In this document: piece by piece, positions 35,280-41,705 of the stretch | Position numbering within the stretch: the stretch's first letter is position 1 | Layout: each line of letters opens with the position of its first letter | Origin: a bacterium | GTDB taxonomy: Bacteria; Electryoneota; AABM5-125-24; Hatepunaeales; Hatepunaeaceae | Length of the DNA stretch: 41,705 nucleotides | Reading direction: 5' to 3' | Assembly (NCBI GenBank): GCA_013202285.1 | Contig: JABMRV010000120.1 | Coordinates: 1-41,705, forward strand | Translations under genes and position numbers: made by a program | The notes under the pieces: model-generated | Told to the model about the DNA's origin: nothing | The model's database searches: none | The model's input: the letters and a program-made list of their open reading frames with translations, nothing else

Positions 35280-37589
35280 ATGAACCATAAATCGTCAAAT
35301 CTTATCAGAGTCTTCCTTCTCTGCGCAGTTATTACCTGGACAATAGCAGGCTGCGGAGGCGGCGTTAAAAAAGAAGAACAGGTTTCCAGAAGTACTGTCA
35401 CTTATGAGAATCTACCGCCCGGAGCGCTGCCGGATGTTCCGGCTGAACTCGGCGGCGAGGGATTCACCGGTGAGGGCTGGCTGAGCAATGATGATTACAT
35501 ACCGTCCGGTGATCCACGAGGAAAGGTCGGTGGTTCGATAACCTGGGCGATCTTCGAGTTTCCATCCACGCTCAGGACAAACGGAAAGGATGCCAACAGC
35601 CAGTTTGTCAGGTTGATCGGTGGTATGGTTTATCAGAGCCTTATAGGAAACCATGCCACGACTCTTGAATTCGTTCCCAACCTTGCCACGCACTGGAAGG
35701 TATCGGAGGATTTCCGGACCTACTGGTTCCGTATCAATCCCAATGCCAGGTTTTCTGATGGCAGCCGCCTCACCTCTGAAGATGTTATAGCTTCCTGGAA
35801 ATTGCAGGTAGATCCGGGAATCCTTGCCCCATATACTAACATGATCTGGAGTCAGTTCGAGGAACCGATTGCCGAGAGTCCATACATTGTAAGAATTCAT
35901 GCTAAGGAACTTAACTGGAAATTTTTCCTTTACTTCGGTGGAATGTACATCCTGCCGGGAAAGTATATCGGTTCAATACTGTTCTACAATCGTGACATTA
36001 TGGAATCCACCGATCTGGCGCTGAGAATTCAAAAGGCGGCAGATCCACTCTCTGAATATGTCAAGGATGAGATACCGGCAGAGAAAATTCAATTGCTGGA
36101 GGATTGGGATGGAACAACTGAACCTTCTTATGATGTTCGCAGTGTTTTGCTCCACGGATTTAACCGCGCCATGCAGGGAGAACTGATTTACAACGCTGAA
36201 CGGTTCGCGAATCTGGATACGACAGGTGAACTGTTTGATGAGATAAAGAGTAATCCCGAAGACTTTGAACTTGTCAAGCTGAATAAAAAGCTCCTTGAGT
36301 ATGCCTACCCGGGTAACTTCGCGGAGAGTAAAAGCCCCAGCGTGATGACCGGCGCTGACTATATGAAAGTATATCAATTCAAGATGCCTCCCGGCACAGG
36401 TCAGTATATCCTTGAGGAAAAGGACATCAAGAAGGGAAGATCGCTTACTATCCGGAGGCGTGACGATTACTGGGACGAAAACAATCCCCTGGATAAGGGT
36501 ACCGGCAACTTTGAACGGCTTAAATTCAGTGTTGTTAATGATGAACGTTTAACTTTTGAGAAATTCAAAAAGGGAGAATATGACTTCTATCTGGTGGGTC
36601 GAGCCCAATGGTGGAAAGAGGAATGTGACTTTGAAAACGTTCAGAGAGGTCTTGTTCAGAAGAGAAAGATATTCAATGATGAACCGCAGGGCGTCTCGGG
36701 TTTCGTTTTCAATATGCGTAAACCCCCGTTTAACGATAAACGGATGCGACAGGCTTTCACTTACCTGTTCAATCGTCAGAAGTTGATTAACCAGCTCTTC
36801 TTCAACGAATACATCCATACGGACAGCTATTATCCCGGCAGCGTTTACGAAAACCCTGACAATCCGAAGTACCGCTACAATCCCGACAAAGCCGTTAAAC
36901 TGCTCGAAGAGTGTGGTTGGAAAGAACGCAACAAGGAAGGACTACTGGTGAACGATAGTGGTGAGATTCTCGATTTGACAATCTCGTATAGTGCAATATC
37001 CTTCGAGAGGATTCTCACGGTTTACCAGGAAGACCTCGCCAAGGTGGGGATTAAAATCAACCTGAAACGATCCCAGGGAAGTACCCTGTTCAAGATGGTG
37101 AACGAGCGGAAATTCAAATTATATTTCATGAGTTGGGGTGGTTTGCTGTTCCCGAATCCGGAGAATGATGTATCATCCTGGACTGCCGATCCTGATAATA
37201 CCAACAATCTTTCCGGTATTAAAAACGCTCGAATCGACAAACTTATCAATGAATACAATGTATGCTTTGATCAGCAGAAACGAATTGAGATGATTCGTGA
37301 AATCGATTCAATCCTGATGCAGGAAATGACGTTCGCCCTTGGCTGGTATGCTCCAAATCAGCGTATTCTGTACTGGAACCGGTTCGGTCATCCCGATTTC
37401 TATCTATCCCGTTATGGCGACTGGCGAAGTGTTATCGGCTACTGGTGGGTAGATGAGGCGAAAGAAGCAAAGCTGAAGGAGGCAAAGAAGGATAAGAGCA
37501 TTCAGCTTGAAGTAGGACCTATTCAAATTCATTACTGGGAAGAATACACCAAAGAACATGGCGCTGGTGGAGAACTGAAAGGGATGTAA
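35280..37589 (+). CDS. Peptide/nickel-type (family 5) ABC substrate-binding lipoprotein
   Basis: The 769-residue protein carries a signal with lipobox TIAGC (C25). It then has family 5 extracellular binding blocks: THWKVSEDFRTYWFRINPNARFSDGSRLTSEDVIASWKL, FNMRKPPFNDKRMRQAFTYLFNRQKLINQLFF, and NPDKAVKLLEECGW. Family members are normally about 500-600 residues; the extra length is mainly an inserted segment around residues 230-380, rich in charged and aromatic residues. Tandem SDs (GGAGG 35263-35267, GGAG 35271-35274) precede the ATG. The ATPase at 39670 may belong to the same importer, but no permeases are in the window. Ligand unknown. Confidence 0.9.
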   Translation: MNHKSSNLIRVFLLCAVITWTIAGCGGGVKKEEQVSRSTVTYENLPPGALPDVPAELGGEGFTGEGWLSNDDYIPSGDPRGKVGGSITWAIFEFPSTLRTNGKDANSQFVRLIGGMVYQSLIGNHATTLEFVPNLATHWKVSEDFRTYWFRINPNARFSDGSRLTSEDVIASWKLQVDPGILAPYTNMIWSQFEEPIAESPYIVRIHAKELNWKFFLYFGGMYILPGKYIGSILFYNRDIMESTDLALRIQKAADPLSEYVKDEIPAEKIQLLEDWDGTTEPSYDVRSVLLHGFNRAMQGELIYNAERFANLDTTGELFDEIKSNPEDFELVKLNKKLLEYAYPGNFAESKSPSVMTGADYMKVYQFKMPPGTGQYILEEKDIKKGRSLTIRRRDDYWDENNPLDKGTGNFERLKFSVVNDERLTFEKFKKGEYDFYLVGRAQWWKEECDFENVQRGLVQKRKIFNDEPQGVSGFVFNMRKPPFNDKRMRQAFTYLFNRQKLINQLFFNEYIHTDSYYPGSVYENPDNPKYRYNPDKAVKLLEECGWKERNKEGLLVNDSGEILDLTISYSAISFERILTVYQEDLAKVGIKINLKRSQGSTLFKMVNERKFKLYFMSWGGLLFPNPENDVSSWTADPDNTNNLSGIKNARIDKLINEYNVCFDQQKRIEMIREIDSILMQEMTFALGWYAPNQRILYWNRFGHPDFYLSRYGDWRSVIGYWWVDEAKEAKLKEAKKDKSIQLEVGPIQIHYWEEYTKEHGAGGELKGM

Positions 37590-37648
37590 GTGTTCTTCTC
37601 ATTTCCCTTTTCTATTTGAGGTGGAAATAAAGGGGAGTAGCGAGACAA

Positions 37649-37672
37649 TCCCCCCTTCTATTGAAGGGGGGA
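37649..37672. repeat. G/C-run palindrome downstream of the binding-protein gene
   Basis: TCCCCCCTTC (37649-37658) pairs with GAAGGGGGGA (37663-37672) around TATT. A second run, AAGGGGGGTTGG, follows at 37677-37688 as a direct repeat of the right arm. The stem may end transcription of the preceding gene, but no T-run follows. Confidence 0.7.
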
Positions 37673-37730
37673 ATATAAGGGGGGTTGGATTCTTATCTCA
37701 CGATCAAGACTGGAGATAAGTTTGTTAGTG

Positions 37731-37754
37731 CCGCAGGGTGTCCTCACCCTGCGG
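37731..37754. repeat. Palindromic element, copy 1
   Basis: CCGCAGGGTG (37731-37740) pairs perfectly with CACCCTGCGG (37745-37754) around TCCT. Its sequence is a near copy of the next element read on the opposite strand. Confidence 0.75.
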
Positions 37755-37773
37755 TTGCAAAATTATGTTTTAA

Positions 37774-37799
37774 GCTGCGGGGTGGGGACACCCCGCAGC
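37774..37799. repeat. Palindromic element, copy 2, inverted
   Basis: GCTGCGGGGTG (37774-37784) pairs perfectly with CACCCCGCAGC (37789-37799) around GGGA. Its reverse complement has the core GCGGGGTGTCCCCACCCCGC, closely matching copy 1 with its GTGTCCTCAC centre, so the two are inverted copies of one repeat family. Confidence 0.75.
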
Positions 37800-37854
37800 A
37801 CGCGTGTTGATCTTAGAGCTGGATTAGAGTTTACAACTTAACCACTTAAATATA

Positions 37855-38676
37855 ATGTTCAAAGTATCACTTCAAGAACTCGAAGAGAAGGCTTATCGGA
37901 TCCGCAGGAATCTGATCGACCTGATGTATCAGAGCGGATCGGGGCATCTTGATACATCGCTGAGCCTGGTGGAAATATGGCTGGCGCTGGTCTATTCGGA
38001 GTTCTTTCGTCTCAATCCGCAGAACGGCGCATGGGACGGGAGAGATCGAGTGTTTCTCTCCGAGGGTCATGCCTGCCCGGTTCAGTACATGGTCAATGCA
38101 GACCTTGGATACTGCACTGTTGAGGATGTCTTCGCTGGTTTTCGCAAGCCGAATACACCTTATCAGGGACATACAAAACGTGATCTGAAATATGGACTTG
38201 AGAACTCGAACGGCAGCCTGGGTATAGGTTTATGGCAGGCATACGGTCAGGCACTGGTAATCGATAGATTCGTTTTCTGTATCGCAGGCGACGGCGAGTT
38301 TCAGGAACCGTCAAGCCAGTCACTTCTGTCGGTAACGCATAATCTCAAACCTGCCCCGAACTATATCCTGATATTGAATGATAATAAGCTGGCTCAGGAT
38401 TCACAGGTGGACATCGGTCCGATCGGCGAGGTTGCAGGATTGTACGGCTGGCAGGTTATCCGGGTCGATGGGCACGATTTCCACGGGTTGGGGGAGGCGT
38501 ACATTCAGGCAGTGAATGAAAAGAGGAAACCATCTCTCCTGATCTGTGATACCATAAAGGGAAAAGGCGGTGATCCGCAAAATGAAGCGCAGCTCGGTTT
38601 TCATGGACGTCCACCCAAGGATGAAGCTGAGTACAGGGCATATATCGATGGTCTTGAAGCGGCACGGGAGGCTTAA
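37855..38676 (+). CDS. Transketolase-like protein, N-terminal (TPP-binding) half
   Basis: The 273-residue protein matches the first domain of transketolases encoded as two genes. It has IRRNLIDLMYQSGSGHLDTSLSLVEIWLAL (H31), FLSEGHACPVQY (H72), the TPP/metal motif GDGE (145-148) with NDN (175-177), and KGKGGD near the end. It departs from the common GHPGGSLS and GDGELQEG patterns (here GHLDTSLS and GDGEFQEP), so the substrate may differ from that of standard transketolase. No SD is visible before the ATG, and a TATAAT overlaps the start codon. The next gene begins in the stop codon. Confidence 0.88.
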   Translation: MFKVSLQELEEKAYRIRRNLIDLMYQSGSGHLDTSLSLVEIWLALVYSEFFRLNPQNGAWDGRDRVFLSEGHACPVQYMVNADLGYCTVEDVFAGFRKPNTPYQGHTKRDLKYGLENSNGSLGIGLWQAYGQALVIDRFVFCIAGDGEFQEPSSQSLLSVTHNLKPAPNYILILNDNKLAQDSQVDIGPIGEVAGLYGWQVIRVDGHDFHGLGEAYIQAVNEKRKPSLLICDTIKGKGGDPQNEAQLGFHGRPPKDEAEYRAYIDGLEAAREA

Positions 38677-39617
38677 TCACGGAAACATACGGTAAAGAAT
38701 CACTGCGCGAGGCGTTCGGTCATGCGCTGGTCGATGCCGGAGAGAGATGGTCTGATCTGCACGTCCTCGATGCGGGTACGAAGAACTCGACCTATAGTCA
38801 ATCATTCCAAAAGGTCTATCCCGACCGATTTATCACGCCGGGTATAAATGAGCTTGGTATGATCGGACTGGCAACCGGTATCGCCATGGCAGGTAAGAGG
38901 GTAGTCGCCTGCGATATGTCGGTATTTCTGCACCATGCCTACGGTCAAATTCGCACTGCTGCACGGCAGGGAGACGATCTGCATCTGGTGATTGCAGCCA
39001 GTCACACGGGTATCGCCGTCGGTCCGGACGGGTCATCTGCACACGACATAACCGACCTGGCGAGAATGCGCCTCGTTCCGAACTTCAAGATAATAACTCC
39101 TTGGGATGGTCGGCATGTACGGCAGATAGTTAAAGTAATACTTGAAGAAAAAGGATACTACTATGTGCGGCTTAACAGACCCAATGTTCCGATATTCTTA
39201 AAGGAACCGATGAGCTTTGAAATCGGTCGCGCATACAGATTAAACGAAGGAGAGCGCGTTACGATTATCGCTTCCGGAGATAAGGTGTTTAACGCACTAC
39301 AGGCGGCTGAGGAGCTTGGTGAAGGCTTTGCTGATGTGATTGGCATTGCAACACTCGAACCGCTTGATTCGGATACGATACTGGCGTCAGCCTCTCGAAC
39401 GGGGCGGGTGATTACCTTTGAAGATCACATGTATGTAGGTGGATTGTACGAGTCGGTTGCCGGTCTGCTGGCGCAACATAAGCCGACTCCTATGCGACGG
39501 ATAGCCCTGAACCGTATATTCACAACCTCCGGTGAACCGGATGAACTGGCGAAGATGTTCGGTCTGACTACAGAAGCTCTTGTACGGTTTTGCCATGAGT
39601 TTGTCGAAGATCGCTGA
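38676..39617 (+). CDS. Transketolase-like protein, C-terminal half, apparently starting at ATC
   Basis: The frame holds the pyrimidine-binding and C-terminal domains of a split transketolase: KESLREAFGHALVDAGERWSDLHVLDAG, RFITPGINELGMIGLATGIAMAGK (E59 is the TPP-activating glutamate), ASHTGIAVGPDGSSAHDITDLARMRLVPNFKIITPWDG. Conserved sequence begins well before the first ATG (38859). The only position with a good SD (GGGAGG 38666-38671) is ATC at 38676, in TAATC, where a TAATG overlap would be usual. I assign a start there with 313 residues; ACG at 38679 is the alternative. A frameshift joining it to the N-half or a base error are other explanations. Confidence 0.75.
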   Translation: MTETYGKESLREAFGHALVDAGERWSDLHVLDAGTKNSTYSQSFQKVYPDRFITPGINELGMIGLATGIAMAGKRVVACDMSVFLHHAYGQIRTAARQGDDLHLVIAASHTGIAVGPDGSSAHDITDLARMRLVPNFKIITPWDGRHVRQIVKVILEEKGYYYVRLNRPNVPIFLKEPMSFEIGRAYRLNEGERVTIIASGDKVFNALQAAEELGEGFADVIGIATLEPLDSDTILASASRTGRVITFEDHMYVGGLYESVAGLLAQHKPTPMRRIALNRIFTTSGEPDELAKMFGLTTEALVRFCHEFVEDR

Positions 39618-39669
39618 AGTTTTATGTCTCAGCAGAAAAACTTAATGAAACGAATTAGCTTTATCTAAA

Positions 39670-40680
39670 GTGTCAAAACTACTTGAAGTAAAGAACCTGT
39701 GCACCTATTTCCATTCTGATGATGGTGTGGCAAAAGCCGTCGATGGCATTTCCTTCGATATTGCTCCCGGTGAAACGCTGGGAATTGTTGGCGAATCGGG
39801 ATGCGGCAAGACAGTAAGCTGCCTTTCCATACTGAGATTAATTCAGATTCCACCCGGTGAGATTGCAGCCGGTGAGGTCATATTCAATGGCGCTGATCTT
39901 TTATCGGTAACTGAGGAGGAGATGCGTTCCATCCGCGGCAAGGATATCGCCATGATCTTCCAGGAACCGATGACCTCTCTGAATCCTGTTTTCTCATGTG
40001 GTAACCAGGTGATTGAGGCGATTACGCTGCACCAGAAGGTAACGACTGATGAAGCTCGTTCACGTGCTCTGGAGATGTTCAAACTGGTCGGAATCCCTGA
40101 TCCGGAGAGACGCCTCGACGAATATCCTCACCAGCTCTCCGGTGGGCTCCGGCAAAGGGTGATGATCGCCATGGCTCTCTCATGCCATCCCAGTTTACTC
40201 ATCTGCGACGAACCGACCACAGCTCTCGATGTTACGATTCAGGCGCAGATACTTGCCTTATTACTCAGGTTGCAGAAAGAGCTGGGGATGTCGATTATCA
40301 TGATCACTCACGACCTTGGTGTGATAGCTGAAACGGCTGACAGGGTTGTAGTGATGTATGCCGGGAAGGTTGTTGAGACCGCTGATGTTAGTTCAATTTT
40401 TCATCATCCACAGCACCCTTACACAACCGGCTTGCAGCATGCCATTCCCCGCATGGGAAAACGCAAAGACCGGCTTTACCAGATTGAAGGAACAGTACCG
40501 AGCCCACTGGATTTTCCCAGCGGCTGCAAGTTTCATCCACGCTGTCCATTGATGGATGATAACTGCATGCAGAATGAACCGGAACTGAAGCTCGCAGCGA
40601 GTGGCAGCATGGTGGCATGTTGGAAGACCGGTCAGTTTGAGGCTGAGGAGTTGTTCAATTCTGAAGTAATAGAAAAATAA
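39670..40680 (+). CDS. Opp/Dpp-type ABC transporter ATP-binding protein
   Basis: The 336-residue ATPase has Walker A GESGCGKT (41-48), Q-loop [11 protein letters not shown], signature LSGGLRQR (156-163), Walker [13 protein letters not shown] (D180, E181), and the switch H214. The C-terminal oligopeptide-ABC extension ([15 protein letters not shown]...) contains a four-cysteine set C286, C292, C299, C317, found in many DppD/OppD proteins and able to hold an iron-sulfur cluster in the one well-studied case I recall. It starts with GTG. A matching binding protein lies at 35280, but no permeases or second ATPase are in the window. Confidence 0.92.
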   Translation: MSKLLEVKNLCTYFHSDDGVAKAVDGISFDIAPGETLGIVGESGCGKTVSCLSILRLIQIPPGEIAAGEVIFNGADLLSVTEEEMRSIRGKDIAMIFQEPMTSLNPVFSCGNQVIEAITLHQKVTTDEARSRALEMFKLVGIPDPERRLDEYPHQLSGGLRQRVMIAMALSCHPSLLICDEPTTALDVTIQAQILALLLRLQKELGMSIIMITHDLGVIAETADRVVVMYAGKVVETADVSSIFHHPQHPYTTGLQHAIPRMGKRKDRLYQIEGTVPSPLDFPSGCKFHPRCPLMDDNCMQNEPELKLAASGSMVACWKTGQFEAEELFNSEVIEK

Positions 40681-40692
40681 GGGAATAAATAA

Positions 40693-41601
40693 ATGCAGGT
40701 GAAAACCTTTTTTGCCGCACTCAGAGCGCCTTTTTTCACCGCGGTAATTGTTCCGGTAATTCTCGGCAGTGTAATTGCCTGGCATCATGGCGCTGACTTC
40801 CATTGGGGGTTGTTCTTCATGGCGCTATTTGGTGCAATCGCTCTCCATGCCGGAGCGAACACCATCAACGATTATTTCGACCACCACAGCGGTAATGATG
40901 AACTGAACAAGGAGTACATCAGACCTTTCACCGGCGGAAGCCGGTTGATACAGACCGGAGCATTGACTCCGAAAGGCATGCTGATGATCTCGATTGCAAC
41001 TTACGTCATCGGCATCAGCATCGGTCTTTACCTGACATATCTGAGAGGCATGACGATTTTCTGGATCGGATTGATAGGTGTTTCATGCGGTGTTTTATAC
41101 GTTGCACCCGGCATAAACCTGGTGGGACGGGGCATTGGTGAGTTCATGATCGCTCTTGCCTTCGGACTGTGCAGCGTGAATGGGGCTTATTTCGTCCAGA
41201 CACAGACGCTCAGTATCGAGGTCATTATCGCTTCTCTGGCAATAGGTGTTCTTATTACGCTGGTGCTTTACATAAACGAGTTTCCAGATTATAAAGCCGA
41301 CAAGGCGGTAGGGAAGAACCACTGGGTTATCAGGCTTGGCAGGAAGCGCGCCGCAACGGGATATATGGTGATGATGATTCTTAACTATGTGATTATCCTC
41401 GCGCTGGCGTTGATCTTTGATAAAATGTGGCTGTTAATCAGCCTGCTGACCCTACCGCTCGCATTGAAAGCGATTCGAAATACTCTTGTAAACTATGATA
41501 ACGTTTCTGCACTGGTTCCATCGTGCGCCGGAACGATAATGACACACCTCCTGACCGGATTACTGCTTGCCTCAGGATATGTTCTTCAGACTTTGTTGTA
41601 G
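40693..41601 (+). CDS. UbiA-family prenyltransferase, MenA-like
   Basis: The 302-residue integral membrane protein has about eight to nine hydrophobic segments. The first aspartate-rich motif is NDYFDHHSGND (N59, D60, D63, D69) and the second is EFPDYKADKAVGK (D199, D203). These bind Mg and prenyl diphosphate in the UbiA superfamily. The NTINDYFDHHSGND form resembles 1,4-dihydroxy-2-naphthoate prenyltransferase (MenA) of menaquinone synthesis more than UbiA or heme O synthase, but no menaquinone genes are nearby to confirm it. It follows the ATPase gene by 12 bases. Confidence 0.85.
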   Translation: MQVKTFFAALRAPFFTAVIVPVILGSVIAWHHGADFHWGLFFMALFGAIALHAGANTINDYFDHHSGNDELNKEYIRPFTGGSRLIQTGALTPKGMLMISIATYVIGISIGLYLTYLRGMTIFWIGLIGVSCGVLYVAPGINLVGRGIGEFMIALAFGLCSVNGAYFVQTQTLSIEVIIASLAIGVLITLVLYINEFPDYKADKAVGKNHWVIRLGRKRAATGYMVMMILNYVIILALALIFDKMWLLISLLTLPLALKAIRNTLVNYDNVSALVPSCAGTIMTHLLTGLLLASGYVLQTLL

Positions 41602-41649
41602 TCTATATGAGAATGTTAACTAATTAGTTTCTGTTGAAAAGTATTCATT

Positions 41650-41662
41650 TTGTCATTCCCGC
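41650..41662. repeat. Start of a possible TTGTCATTCCCGC repeat
   Basis: TTGTCATTCCCGC opens in the same way as the elements at 28281 and 31645. The sequence after it does not form a clear palindrome before the window ends. The 104 bases after the prenyltransferase gene show no gene. Confidence 0.25.
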
Positions 41663-41705
41663 GCAGCAGTCTGTCTGAGAATATCATCTGTCCGCTGGAA
41701 GACGC

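Noticed and set aside
37851-37856. TATAAT at the transketolase start codon as a -10 box
   Set aside because: It overlaps the ATG, so transcription would begin inside the gene. Most likely chance in AT-rich sequence.

Overview
The window is a bacterial chromosome segment of moderate GC content. It carries, all on the + strand, one nearly unbroken run of transcription and translation genes: the end of rplK, rplA, an rplJ-rplL reading frame, rpoB, rpoC, rpsL, rpsG, fusA, then the whole S10/spc/alpha cluster from rpsJ to rplQ. Gene order matches the classical bacterial arrangement. Shine-Dalgarno sites are clear and many start codons are TTG. Phylum cannot be fixed from the sequence alone. The joined L10/L12 frame, long L30 and L17 tails and short intergenic palindromes suggest an uncultured lineage, perhaps FCB-like; this is a guess.

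Layout. 1-2156: L11 end, L1 and a single continuous frame encoding L10 followed by L7/L12. 2157-2506: the only gene-free stretch over 300 bases, with two strong hairpins and a promoter-like site before rpoB. 2507-10801: RNA polymerase beta and beta-prime. 10949-14193: S12, S7 and EF-G, with an intrinsic terminator just ahead of fusA; tuf is not present after fusA. 14442-31459: S10, L3, L4, L23, L2, S19, L22, S3, L16, L29, S17, L14, L24, L5, S14, S8, L6, L18, S5, L30, L15, SecY, Adk, Map, IF-1, L36, S13, S11, S4, RpoA and L17, closed by a terminator at 31611-31640. 31694-41601: metabolic and transport genes, namely urocanate hydratase, a YjbQ-family protein, a SpoU rRNA methyltransferase, a TPR lipoprotein, a large peptide-type ABC binding lipoprotein, a split transketolase, an Opp/Dpp-type ATPase and a MenA/UbiA prenyltransferase.

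The most notable observation is the stalk gene. L10 and L12 share one frame with no stop between them, yet an in-frame GTG with a well-placed GAAGGAG lies exactly where a separate rplL would begin. One gene could therefore give both an L10-L12 fusion and free L12. Other items worth a second look: the 17-residue, histone-H1-like tandem repeats on L30, the acidic tail of L17, the lysine-rich head of L5, a 32-codon ORF that fits exactly between rplF and rplR, a terminator inside the likely fusA leader, the transketolase C-half that seems to start at ATC in a TAATC junction, and several families of short intergenic palindromes. I found no tRNA, rRNA, CRISPR, insertion sequence or phage genes.
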